The translations under genes were made by a program, and so were the position numbers. Below, piece after piece: positions 1 to 8,432 of a stretch of 64,000 nucleotides of DNA. Position 1 is the stretch's first letter, and each line of letters starts with the position of its first letter. The stretch is from an uncultured Bacteroidales bacterium. Lineage in GTDB: Bacteria; Bacteroidota; Bacteroidia; Bacteroidales; Paludibacteraceae. The notes beneath the pieces are model-generated. The model searched no databases and had not been told where the DNA came from. It saw nothing but the letters and a program-made list of their open reading frames with translations. The DNA is taken from contig CACZEL010000006.1 of assembly GCA_902780235.1 (NCBI GenBank), positions 1-64,000 of the forward strand, given 5' to 3'.

Positions 1-63
1 GCCAAGCTCTGAGAAACCGATATCTGTTGTATTCTATGAGCGATCTGCATTTCAGATTTCAAT

Positions 64-2250
64 TTAATGAATGAACATCAGTTCGCGGTACTTAGGCAGA
101 GTCCACATTTCATCGTCGATGATGAGTTCGAGGGCATCGGCATGGTCACGAATCTCTGCCATAAGCGGCAGGACATTGTCGTGATAAGCGATGGCTTTGG
201 CGCGCTCGTCGGGTTGACGGTTCGCTTTATGCCGCGCTTCGGTCATGCGCTCCACGCCTTCGAGGATGGCACCGGAGTGCTCTTCGATCTGCTTGATGAT
301 GCTGTAGTCCATGGCGTTGAGACTGGCGGTCTCGTCCGCCGAGAAGACCTGTTTGACAGCCAGCACATTCTGGAGCAGCATGGTCTGATACCGTTTGGCA
401 GCCGGCAGAACATGATTCACTACAAGATCCCCCATGACGCGGCTCTCGATCTGCAGTTTCTTGACGTACGTCTCCCATTTGACCTCACTGCGGCTGTGTA
501 ACTCTGCTTCAGTGAGGACACCGGTCGTACCGAACATTTGGATGCTCTCCGGCGCCAAGTAACGGTCGATGACGAGTGGGACAGAGGTTTCGCAGTCGAG
601 TCCACGGGTAGCGGCTTCCGCTTTCCACTCCTCGCTATAACCGTTTCCGTCAAAACGGATGGCTTTGCAGGCGACGATATATTTCTTGATCACGTCAAAG
701 AGTACGCGCTCTTTGGCCTCACCTTTCTCAATACGGGCATCAACCTCCTCTTTGAAGAGCATCAGTTGTTCTGCGACCGCTGCATTGAGCGCTAACATCG
801 CTGCACCGCAGTTAGCCGACGAACCGACCGCACGGAACTCGAAGCGGTTTCCCGTGAAAGCAAAGGGCGAAGTACGGTTGCGATCGGTGTTGTCCAAAAG
901 AATCTCCGGTATATTCGCCACACCGAGTTTCATCTCTTTCTTGGCATTGATAATGATGGCTTCTTCGGCAGAAGCGTGCTCAAGTTTGTCGAGAACGGCT
1001 GTGATCTGCTTGCCAAGGAAGACGGAAATGATAGCGGGCGGTGCTTCGTTGGCACCCAGACGATGCTCGTTGGTAGCGCTGACGATAGAGGCTTTGAGCA
1101 GCCCGTTATGGCGCTGAACGGCCATAAGAACGTTCACCAAGAATGTGATGAACTGCAGGTTCTGATATGGATTCTTACCCGGCGCGAGCAGGTTAATACC
1201 CGTGTTGGTCTCCAGCGACCAGTTGCAGTGTTTACCACTACCGTTGACCCCTGCGTACGGTTTCTCGTGCAGCAGTACGCGGAAATGGTGCTTCTCGGCC
1301 ACACGCTCCATGATGGACATGACAAGCAGGTTATGATCGTTCGCCAAATTGACATCTTCATAGATAGGCGCCATCTCAAACTGGTTCGGCGCTACCTCAT
1401 TATGACGCGTACGTACCGGGATACCGGCTTTGAGGGCTTCATATTCCAGTTCGCGCATAAAAGCCAGTACACGTGCCGGGATCGCACCGAAATAATGATC
1501 CTCAAGCTGCTGACTCTTGGCGCTGTTATGCCCCATGAGGGTGCGACCGGTGAGCATCAGGTCAGGACGCGCGTTATAGAGCGCTTCATCGACAAGGAAA
1601 TACTCCTGCTCCCAGCCAAGGTTCGCATGCACATGCTTCACCTGCTTGTCAAAGTACGCACATACCTCACGCGCTGCATGGCAGAGCGATGCGGTGGAAC
1701 GGATCAGCGGAGTCTTATAGTCAAGCGCTTCACCCGTATAAGCCACGAAAACGGTCGGGATACAGAGCGTGTCACCAATTAGGAAAACCGGACTCGAAGG
1801 ATCCCATGCCGAATATCCTCGTGCCTCGAAGGTATTTCGTATTCCGCCGGAGGGGAAAGAAGACGCATCGGGTTCTTGCTGATAGAGACTGTCACCGCTG
1901 AACTCCTCGATCAGCGTACCGTTCTTAAGGGTGAAGAACGCATCGTGCTTCTCCGCCGTACCGCCCGTGAGGGGCTGAAACCAGTGCGTGAAATGCGTTG
2001 CACCGTGATCCATCGCCCATTTGCGGATACCTATCGCTACAACGCCGGCAATATCGCGATGAATAGTGCGACCGTTATCGACATCATCAAACAACTGATC
2101 CAATACTTCCTGCGCGATATATTCCTTCATCTTATCACGCGTGAAGACATCGCTTGCGAAATAGTCCTTTACTTTGCCTTCCGGCACCTCTACATTGGCA
2201 GGTTTATGCTCAAATGCCATTTTTAACGCTTCAAAACGAACATTGCTCAT
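64..2250 (-). CDS. glnN: Glutamine synthetase type III (GSIII)
   Basis: Condenses glutamate, ammonia and ATP to glutamine in the cytoplasm. The 728-residue length is that of the GSIII class, far longer than GSI (about 470), and matches the class common in Bacteroidales. Recognisable segments are GWEQEYFLVD (about 212-221), NEVAPNQFEMAP (about 284-295), GVNGSGKHCNWS (about 334-345), RLGANEAPPAIIS (about 397-409) and NRFEFRAVGSSAN (about 468-480), which carry the metal, glutamate and ATP ligands. The ATG at 2250 lies about 50 bases downstream of a good promoter (2303-2333). It is transcribed as a single gene; what lies downstream is outside the window. No regulatory site beyond the promoter was seen. 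Identity is secure. Confidence 0.97.
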   Translation of the reverse strand: MSNVRFEALKMAFEHKPANVEVPEGKVKDYFASDVFTRDKMKEYIAQEVLDQLFDDVDNGRTIHRDIAGVVAIGIRKWAMDHGATHFTHWFQPLTGGTAEKHDAFFTLKNGTLIEEFSGDSLYQQEPDASSFPSGGIRNTFEARGYSAWDPSSPVFLIGDTLCIPTVFVAYTGEALDYKTPLIRSTASLCHAAREVCAYFDKQVKHVHANLGWEQEYFLVDEALYNARPDLMLTGRTLMGHNSAKSQQLEDHYFGAIPARVLAFMRELEYEALKAGIPVRTRHNEVAPNQFEMAPIYEDVNLANDHNLLVMSIMERVAEKHHFRVLLHEKPYAGVNGSGKHCNWSLETNTGINLLAPGKNPYQNLQFITFLVNVLMAVQRHNGLLKASIVSATNEHRLGANEAPPAIISVFLGKQITAVLDKLEHASAEEAIIINAKKEMKLGVANIPEILLDNTDRNRTSPFAFTGNRFEFRAVGSSANCGAAMLALNAAVAEQLMLFKEEVDARIEKGEAKERVLFDVIKKYIVACKAIRFDGNGYSEEWKAEAATRGLDCETSVPLVIDRYLAPESIQMFGTTGVLTEAELHSRSEVKWETYVKKLQIESRVMGDLVVNHVLPAAKRYQTMLLQNVLAVKQVFSADETASLNAMDYSIIKQIEEHSGAILEGVERMTEARHKANRQPDERAKAIAYHDNVLPLMAEIRDHADALELIIDDEMWTLPKYRELMFIH

Positions 2251-2302
2251 ACTTTTGACGTTGTTTTTCGTTTTTAATCCGATTAAATTTTAAAATCGAC
2301 CG

Positions 2303-2333
2303 CAAAAGTACTACATTTTTTTGATATGACCAA
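2303..2333 (-). promoter_or_regulatory. Promoter of glnN
   Basis: Minus-strand -7 box TACTTTTG (2303-2310) and -33 TTG (2331-2333) separated by 20 bases, the Bacteroidota form. It lies about 50 bases upstream of the glnN start. Confidence 0.75.
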
Positions 2334-2352
2334 ATTTTTTTGCATTTTTTGC

Positions 2353-2375
2353 ATAAAAAAAAGCGCCGAAGCGCT
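2353..2375 (-). terminator. Terminator of the leucine-rich-repeat gene
   Basis: On the minus strand a 5-bp stem AGCGC/GCGCT closes a TTCG tetraloop and is followed by a run of eight T. It begins a few bases after the stop of the gene at 2380-4725. Confidence 0.8.
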
Positions 2376-2379
2376 CTTT

Positions 2380-4725
2380 TTACTGAACTCGCTGTCCTTG
2401 CAGCGTATAAACCTTGTCGTCTTGCAGGATATAGACGTTTCCCTGACGAATGAGTTTTTGTGCTTTGTTAGCCGGATTGACGATGATGTCGGAGGGGTTC
2501 GGCGTCTGCGTGTTGGCTTGATAAACCGCTTGCAGCACAATACCATCGTTCAGGTTTCCCGGCAGTACTTGCCAATAGAGGAAGGTAAAGCCCGGAACAC
2601 GCGGTTCATGCGGCACCGCCCATGTCTGTGCCTCCATGTAGAAGAGCGAAGAGTCTTGCTTGAGGTAGGTAACGTTCACGATCTGGTCTTCGAATTGCAA
2701 ATCGGTCGCGACACCAATGATATTGTAGAATTCTTTCCATACATCCGCTGCCTGATAGAGGTCAATATAATCCATCGGCACGTAGAGAATACAGGTCTGT
2801 TTATTCACATTATACAACGCGCGGGTAGGAATCGATTGCGGCGTGATGGCATAGTTACGAATCGCCTTCAGTTTGGAGCAGTTGTAGAATGCATCCTGGT
2901 TGATCGTGGTGACAGACGACGGGATCAACACGTCTTCCAGCGCCCTACATTCCTCCAAGACACTGGTAGCTAAGGTCTTTATGCCCTTTGGAAATTCGAA
3001 GTTCTTGATGGATGTACAAGACTTGAACGCAGATTGACCGATAGAGGTAACGGTCTGAGGGATCGTAACATCATGGAGCAAGGAACAATTCTGGAAAGCA
3101 TACTGACCGATGGTTGTCAGTTTCTCGGGCAAGGCAATGTTCTCCAGTTTGTTCATCATATAGCACAAGGATCCGGGGATCGTCTGCACACTGTCACCCA
3201 GGATGAAAGATGTGATCTTCGAATCGGTACTATAGAACGGTGCAGCGTCTCCGGTACTGATAGAGCAGTTCTTCGGCAGCCATGTGACCGAGGTCGTCGG
3301 GTTTCCCTGGAATGCTTTACTGCCAATATAGGTCACGGTCTGCGGGATCGTGACAGCTGCTAACTTACAGCCATAGAATGCCCGTTGGTTGATGGTCGTT
3401 ATGCCTTCATGGAAATTCACATTCGCCAATTTGGAACAGCCATAGAAAGCATCCTGATTGATCGTGGTCAGGGTCGCAGGCAGTTCGATAGACTCCAGCG
3501 ACGTACAGCCCTCCAAGAAACTTATCGGCAGCGTTTTCTGTGTCACCGGCAAGTTGATCGACTTGAGCGAGGTACAATACATAAACGCATACTGACCCAA
3601 AGAAGAAACCGAAGGCGGTAACACGATTGTATCCAGCAGACTCATGTACTTACAAAGATACGCCGGAATAACTTCCACACTATCACCAAAGGTAAAGGAC
3701 GTGATTTTCGAGTTCGTGCTGTAGAACGGTGCACTATCGTCCGTACCGCTGGAGCAGTTCTTCGGCAGCCATGTAACAGCAGTCGTCGGGTTGTTCTGGA
3801 ATGCCTTACTGCCTATATAGGTCACTGTCTGCGGAATCGTGATATTCGTCAGTTTGCAGTTAAAGAACGCCCGTTGGTTAATGGTCGTTATGCCTTCATG
3901 CAGCGTCACATTCGCCAATTTAGAACATCCGTAGAAAGCGTCCTGACTGATCGTGGTCAGGGTCGCAGGCAGTTCGATAGACTCCAGCGACGTACATCCC
4001 TCCAAGAAACTAATCGGTAGCGTCTTTTGCGTCACCGGCAGGTTGATCGACTTGAGCGAGGTACAATACATAAACGCATACTGACCCAAAGAAGAAACCG
4101 AAGGCGGTAACACGATGGTATCTAACAGACTCATGTTTTTGCACAGGTAGGCAGGAATGGTCTGTACTTGGTTTCCAAAAGTAAAAGAGGTGATTTTCGA
4201 GTTCGTGCTGTAGAACGGCGCACTATCGTCCGTACCGATGGAACAGTTAGCCGGCAGCCATGTAACCGACTTAGTCGGATTGTCCTGGAAAGCTTTGTTA
4301 CCGATCGAGGTCACTGTACTCGGGATAACGATTGTATCGAGGTTACAGTGAGAGAACGCATATGAGCCAATAGACGTCAGTCCTTCCGGCAAGTTGACAC
4401 TGCCTAATTTGGTACAGTAATAGAACGCATACGAATTAATAGCAGTGATACTATTGGGCAAGGTCACGGACTGCAGGTTCGAGCAGTACTCAAAAGCGTC
4501 CTGACCTATCGTTGTTACCGGATAGGTGTAGTTGTCGTAATAGACGGATGCCGGAACGGTCACGGTCGTATAAGGTTTATACGTGGACTGATCCGATGTC
4601 TGGTCTTTGACCAAAGTAGCGGTAGTGGTACCTAAGGAATAGTACAAACCATCAATCTTCACGGTCTCCGCCAAGAGGTTCATTGCGCAGAAGAGCGCGA
4701 GGAGTAAGAAGGAGATTTTTTTCAT
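2380..4725 (-). CDS. Secreted BspA-type leucine-rich-repeat protein
   Basis: A 781-residue exported protein. Residues 1-19 form a signal peptide (MKKISFLLLALFCAMNLLAE). Residues 60 to about 640 are LRR_5/BspA-like repeats of the kind TIGQDAFxxCSxLxxVxLPxSVTxI, typical of Bacteroidales surface proteins that contact host or matrix. The C-terminal part (about 655-780) has a short beta-rich module and ends in LIRQGNVYILQDDKVYTLQGQ, a tail seen on many Bacteroidales secreted proteins and possibly a sorting or anchoring signal (inference). Residues about 153-316 and 316-479 are near-identical copies, a 489-bp tandem duplication in the DNA (3291-3780 and 3780-4269). It has its own promoter (4754-4784) and terminator (2353-2375). 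The ligand cannot be predicted. Confidence 0.9.
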   Translation of the reverse strand: MKKISFLLLALFCAMNLLAETVKIDGLYYSLGTTTATLVKDQTSDQSTYKPYTTVTVPASVYYDNYTYPVTTIGQDAFEYCSNLQSVTLPNSITAINSYAFYYCTKLGSVNLPEGLTSIGSYAFSHCNLDTIVIPSTVTSIGNKAFQDNPTKSVTWLPANCSIGTDDSAPFYSTNSKITSFTFGNQVQTIPAYLCKNMSLLDTIVLPPSVSSLGQYAFMYCTSLKSINLPVTQKTLPISFLEGCTSLESIELPATLTTISQDAFYGCSKLANVTLHEGITTINQRAFFNCKLTNITIPQTVTYIGSKAFQNNPTTAVTWLPKNCSSGTDDSAPFYSTNSKITSFTFGDSVEVIPAYLCKYMSLLDTIVLPPSVSSLGQYAFMYCTSLKSINLPVTQKTLPISFLEGCTSLESIELPATLTTINQDAFYGCSKLANVNFHEGITTINQRAFYGCKLAAVTIPQTVTYIGSKAFQGNPTTSVTWLPKNCSISTGDAAPFYSTDSKITSFILGDSVQTIPGSLCYMMNKLENIALPEKLTTIGQYAFQNCSLLHDVTIPQTVTSIGQSAFKSCTSIKNFEFPKGIKTLATSVLEECRALEDVLIPSSVTTINQDAFYNCSKLKAIRNYAITPQSIPTRALYNVNKQTCILYVPMDYIDLYQAADVWKEFYNIIGVATDLQFEDQIVNVTYLKQDSSLFYMEAQTWAVPHEPRVPGFTFLYWQVLPGNLNDGIVLQAVYQANTQTPNPSDIIVNPANKAQKLIRQGNVYILQDDKVYTLQGQRVQ
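3291..4269 (-). repeat. 489-bp tandem duplication inside the LRR gene
   Basis: Two adjacent copies with a period of exactly 489 bp (for example ctgacccaaagaagaaacc at 3592 and 4081) encode 163 residues each. WLPxNCS recurs at residues 156, 319 and 482. Nucleotide identity is visibly very high, which suggests recent duplication or gene conversion. Confidence 0.9.
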
Positions 4726-4753
4726 AATGTTTAATTTTTAACCTTTTCGGCTG

Positions 4754-4784
4754 CAAAGGTACAACAAAAAAATGACATACGCAA
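4754..4784 (-). promoter_or_regulatory. Promoter of the LRR gene
   Basis: -7 box TACCTTTG (4754-4761) and -33 TTG (4782-4784) on the minus strand, 20 bases apart. The -33 element sits in the loop of the preceding gene's terminator hairpin. Confidence 0.75.
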
Positions 4785-4794
4785 ATGTATGTCA
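4764..4794 (-). terminator. Terminator of the VWA gene
   Basis: Perfect 8-bp stem TGACATAC/GTATGTCA (4773-4780 with 4787-4794) with a 6-base loop, followed on the minus strand by seven T. It lies just after the VWA stop at 4803 and overlaps the next promoter. Confidence 0.75.
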
Positions 4795-4802
4795 CTTTTT
4801 TT

Positions 4803-6602
4803 TTAATGTACCAATATTTTTTTTGTATGCCACTCGCCGTCGTAGAAGGCTTTGACGAAATAAATGCCGGTGGATAATTGGATTCCGAGTCGGGACAGTT
4901 GGCTATCGCTTGCTTCCGACAAAATACCGTTATATATGCGGATGAGCTTGCCGGTAACATCAAGCAGGTAGAGCGTCGTCGGCCCGTGCGGGATAGAGGG
5001 GTCTTGGGCTATCTCTTGCTGGCTGAAAGGATTCGGTATAAACTGCTCTTCCAGTTGCTCGATTTGCTCCTCGTGCCAGTGTCCCGTGCAATCAGGCATA
5101 TAACTGAACTCGACAATCGTTCGAACGAGCATGTCGTTGAGGTGCTCCACTTTGAGGCTGTCGGTCGTCGGCTTGAGGTGCGTATGACCGATGCCGCTGT
5201 CGTCAGTAAGGAAGAAAGACGTTCCGTTGGTAGCCAGCGCCATGGCACGCAGCAGGTATTCCCCACTCTCGCCTATACCGCTGCACACGACCGGCACGAT
5301 ACGAACACCCATCGCGGCGGCATTCAAGATCTGTTCGTGCAACAAAGCGATCGTTGCACTGTCTTCATGACAAGGCGCATCTAATATAAGGAACGCGATA
5401 CGCGCACGCGCGTTGTCATCCCATCCTGCGCTGTTGAGTGCTGCCATCAGCGCTTCGGGCACTGCCTCCGGGTAGTCACCTCCGCCGTTCGCTTCCTGCT
5501 TGTCAATGAACGCTTGCGTAGTTGCGATATCGTCCGTCAAACGGGATATACGGGTCAGGTACTCATCGTACAGATGATCGCGATAAACGACCGCGCCGGT
5601 TCGTATCGCCAGCCCGCCGGTAGCAGCCTTGGCACGCCCTATGACATCCTTCATCTCCGCCTGCAGGTAACGCAACTCATCGCCCATCGAGCCTGTGGCA
5701 TCGAAGACAAATAGCACATCCACTCCTTGAGACAAATCGCACTCCGTCTCATCCAGCACAATAGTCTGCCAAGACTCTGCAGTTTTGCCGTTGATTAGAA
5801 ATCCTTCGACTTTTGACTTTTGACTTTCGACTAAGTTCCCCCACAGCTCGGCCTTACCTGTGTTGTCCGTGATGGCTTGGAAGACCGTGTTTCCGCGCTT
5901 GTCCGTGAGATTGACCGGGTAGTTGGCTATCGGATAACCATATTTATTCACCACTTGTACCGTGTAACGCTGACGCGGCTCTATCTGCCACGTGCGAATA
6001 AAGTGCTTATGCGTGCTGTCCATCACCATCGACCATAACTGCCATTTGGCGAAGTCATTGACCTCACCTGCGGTCAACTTGCCGGCAGAGACCGCGTTAT
6101 TAGTCTCTCCGTAATAGGGCAAAATATGCATCTCCGCATCCGCCTCTTCTTCGACATAGACGGCATCTACCATGGGAGCCGAAGCCATCATTACCCGCAT
6201 CTCCCCTTTCTCAAGGCGTGAACCTTTCGCTCCGCCCAAGGTTACATAACGTACGCCGCCATCTTCTTTCCCTTTCTTCTGAGCCTTCGGCGTTAACGTT
6301 ATGATAGTTAATGGGCTATCCTCCAATGCCTGTTTCTTCGATTCGTAGCCATCACATGAAATACTTAGCGCGTTGCCCGTCACCTGTTCCGGTTTAAGCA
6401 CGATACGTCCGTCGAACGAGGTCGTATAGGTCTTCTTACCGATCTTGACTTGCGCACCGTTCAAGAGCGCCTGGGTAGTGTCCATGACGATAATGGTTAA
6501 TGGCTGATTTCTGAGCGCTGACGGCTGAACACTCTTTTTCATACACGCATTCACCGTACCCAAACACATGATAGCTACAACAATTGAGACAATTTTTTTC
6601 AT
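4803..6602 (-). CDS. VWA-domain protein with type IX secretion tail
   Basis: 599 residues from the ATG at 6602; a longer frame to 6713 adds 37 unlikely residues. Residues 1-20 are a signal sequence ending VNAC, which could be read as a lipobox. Residues about 35-100 resemble a carboxypeptidase-regulatory-like beta fold. Residues about 295-500 are a von Willebrand A domain with a MIDAS-like DATGS at 301-305. Residues about 525-599 look like a T9SS type A sorting domain (PNPFS, LYLLDVTGKLIRIYNG, GIYFVKAFYDGE, KKILVH). The protein should therefore cross the outer membrane and be attached or released there. A heptamer tract at 5805-5832 inserts VESQKSKVE before the VWA domain. The adhesive partner is unknown. 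A lipobox and a T9SS tail in one protein would be unusual, so plain signal peptidase I cleavage is more likely. Confidence 0.85.
   Translation of the reverse strand: MKKIVSIVVAIMCLGTVNACMKKSVQPSALRNQPLTIIVMDTTQALLNGAQVKIGKKTYTTSFDGRIVLKPEQVTGNALSISCDGYESKKQALEDSPLTIITLTPKAQKKGKEDGGVRYVTLGGAKGSRLEKGEMRVMMASAPMVDAVYVEEEADAEMHILPYYGETNNAVSAGKLTAGEVNDFAKWQLWSMVMDSTHKHFIRTWQIEPRQRYTVQVVNKYGYPIANYPVNLTDKRGNTVFQAITDNTGKAELWGNLVESQKSKVEGFLINGKTAESWQTIVLDETECDLSQGVDVLFVFDATGSMGDELRYLQAEMKDVIGRAKAATGGLAIRTGAVVYRDHLYDEYLTRISRLTDDIATTQAFIDKQEANGGGDYPEAVPEALMAALNSAGWDDNARARIAFLILDAPCHEDSATIALLHEQILNAAAMGVRIVPVVCSGIGESGEYLLRAMALATNGTSFFLTDDSGIGHTHLKPTTDSLKVEHLNDMLVRTIVEFSYMPDCTGHWHEEQIEQLEEQFIPNPFSQQEIAQDPSIPHGPTTLYLLDVTGKLIRIYNGILSEASDSQLSRLGIQLSTGIYFVKAFYDGEWHTKKILVH
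5805..5832. repeat. Heptamer tract (4 x 7 bp) inside the VWA gene
   Basis: Units ttcgact, tttgact, tttgact, ttcgact; in frame, encoding SQKSKVE-like residues. Same family as the tract at 8384-8432. Confidence 0.9.
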
Positions 6603-6649
6603 AATAATACAATTTTTACAAAATAATACGCAAATATTGTGCCAAACTC

Positions 6650-6680
6650 TTGCGTAATTCAAAAAAAAGCAGTAATTTTG
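6650..6680 (+). promoter_or_regulatory. Promoter of glyS
   Basis: TTG (6650-6652), 20 bases, TAATTTTG (6673-6680). The 70-base leader to glyS contains tggtaaatg-type repeat words (6700-6734). Confidence 0.75.
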
Positions 6681-6754
6681 CGGGCAAAATTGACCCAATA
6701 GCCAAATGGTCAAATAAATGGTACATGGTAAATGATTAAATCGTAAATAGCTTT

Positions 6755-8326
6755 ATGGCAACACAAGAAGAAACATTTAAAAAGATCGTAGCGCATTGCA
6801 AGGAGTACGGATTTGTTTTTCCGAGCAGTGAGATCTACGATGGTCTGGGCGCTGTGTATGACTATGGTCAGAACGGCGTGGAGTTGAAGAACAATATCAA
6901 GCGTTATTGGTGGGATTCGATGACGCTGCTGCATGAGAACATCGTAGGTATCGATGCTGCGATCTTCATGCACCCGACCACTTGGAAAGCGTCCGGTCAC
7001 GTGGATGCATTCAATGATCCGTTGATCGATAACCGAGACAGTAAGAAGCGTTACCGTGCGGACGTGCTGATCGAAGATCAGATCGCTAAATACGACGAGA
7101 AGATCGCTAAGGAAGTAGAGAAAGCCCGCAAACGTTTCGGTGAGAGCTTTGACGAAGAGATGTTCAAGGCTACCAACGAGCGCGTGAAAGAGCATATAGC
7201 TAAACGCGATGCCCTGCATGAGCGTTTCGCCAAAGCGATGAACGACAACAACTTGGATGAACTCAAGCAGATCATCTTGGACGAAGAGATCGTTTGCCCG
7301 ATCAGCGGTACACGCAACTGGACGGACGTGCGTCAGTTCAACCTCATGTTCTCGACCGAGATGGGTTCGACAGCCGATGGCAGTATGAAGATATACCTCC
7401 GTCCGGAGACCGCACAGGGTATCTTCGTCAACTTCCTGAACGTACAAAAGACCGGTCGTATGAAGATTCCGTTTGGTATCGCGCAGATCGGTAAGGCCTT
7501 CCGTAACGAGATCGTGGCGCGTCAGTTCATCTTCCGTATGCGCGAGTTCGAGCAGATGGAGATGCAGTTCTTCGTTCGTCCGGGCGAGGAGCTCAAATGG
7601 TTCGAGCACTGGAAACAATTCCGCCTCAAATGGCACAAAGCCCTCGGTCTCGGTGACGAGAAATATCGTTTCCACGACCACGACAAACTGGCGCACTATG
7701 CCAATGCGGCTACCGATATCGAGTTCCAGATGCCGTTCGGTTTCAAGGAGGTAGAAGGTATCCACAGCCGTACGAACTTCGACTTGAGCAGCCACGCAAA
7801 ATATTCGGGCAAGAAGATCGAGTACTTCGATCCGGAACTCAACCAATCCTACACCCCGTACGTCATCGAGACCTCGATTGGTGTCGATCGTATGTTCCTC
7901 AGTGTGATGTGCTCGTCTTACGAAGAGCAAGCTTTGGAAGGTGGCGACACCCGCGTGGTACTGCACTTACCGGCTGTACTTGCACCGGTGAAGGCTTGTA
8001 TCATGCCGCTCGTCAAGAAAGACGGACTGCCCGAGAAAGCACGCGAAATCATGAACGAACTCAAGTTCGACTTCAAGGTCGCTTACGATGAGAAAGACTC
8101 GATTGGTAAACGTTACCGCCGTCAGGACGCTGTCGGTACGCCGTTCTGTATCACCGTCGATCACGACACCGAGAAAGACGGCTGTGTGACCGTTCGTTAC
8201 CGCGACACGATGGCGCAAGACCGCGTCAAGATCGAAGACCTGCACGAGATCATCCGTAAGGCTACCGATCCGAAAGAGCTCTACCGCAAGATCGTAGGGG
8301 ACTCTTTCGAGGACACGAATGAGTAA
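6755..8326 (+). CDS. glyS: Glycyl-tRNA synthetase (homodimeric class II)
   Basis: Charges tRNA-Gly with glycine in the cytoplasm. At 523 residues it is the single-chain alpha2 form. Motif 2 starts with GKAFRNEI (about 247-253) and continues to FRMREFEQMEMQFF; motif 3 includes GVDRM (about 376-380). The anticodon-binding domain covers about 405-500. An idiosyncratic insertion rich in charged helix lies at about 105-180. The start is the ATG at 6755 after the promoter at 6650-6680. It is monocistronic and ends at a strong terminator, facing the convergent operon that ends at 8430. Confidence 0.97.
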   Translation: MATQEETFKKIVAHCKEYGFVFPSSEIYDGLGAVYDYGQNGVELKNNIKRYWWDSMTLLHENIVGIDAAIFMHPTTWKASGHVDAFNDPLIDNRDSKKRYRADVLIEDQIAKYDEKIAKEVEKARKRFGESFDEEMFKATNERVKEHIAKRDALHERFAKAMNDNNLDELKQIILDEEIVCPISGTRNWTDVRQFNLMFSTEMGSTADGSMKIYLRPETAQGIFVNFLNVQKTGRMKIPFGIAQIGKAFRNEIVARQFIFRMREFEQMEMQFFVRPGEELKWFEHWKQFRLKWHKALGLGDEKYRFHDHDKLAHYANAATDIEFQMPFGFKEVEGIHSRTNFDLSSHAKYSGKKIEYFDPELNQSYTPYVIETSIGVDRMFLSVMCSSYEEQALEGGDTRVVLHLPAVLAPVKACIMPLVKKDGLPEKAREIMNELKFDFKVAYDEKDSIGKRYRRQDAVGTPFCITVDHDTEKDGCVTVRYRDTMAQDRVKIEDLHEIIRKATDPKELYRKIVGDSFEDTNE

Positions 8327-8336
8327 TTATAAATTC

Positions 8337-8359
8337 AAAATTAAGAATTAAAAATTAAG
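8337..8359. repeat. aattaag/aattaaa heptamer tract
   Basis: Three 7-bp units directly after glyS and before its terminator hairpin. Confidence 0.8.
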
Positions 8360-8386
8360 CGGAGCCATCAAGCTCCGCTTTTTCTT
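8358..8386 (+). terminator. Terminator of glyS
   Basis: Perfect 8-bp stem AGCGGAGC/GCTCCGCT with a 6-base loop, followed by TTTTTCTTTT. Confidence 0.9.
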
Positions 8387-8432
8387 TTGACTTTTGACTT
8401 TCGACTTTCGACTTCTTTCAACTTTCAACTTA
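8384..8432. repeat. Heptamer tract of seven units (cttttga / ctttcga / caacttt)
   Basis: Seven consecutive 7-bp units: two cttttga, two ctttcga, cttcttt, caacttt, caactta. It fills the space between glyS and the channel gene and reaches the channel gene's stop codon. Confidence 0.92.

Noticed and set aside
6603..6713. N-terminal extension of the VWA protein
   Set aside because: The added 37 residues precede a clear signal peptide beginning MKKIVSIVVA and overlap the glyS promoter region.
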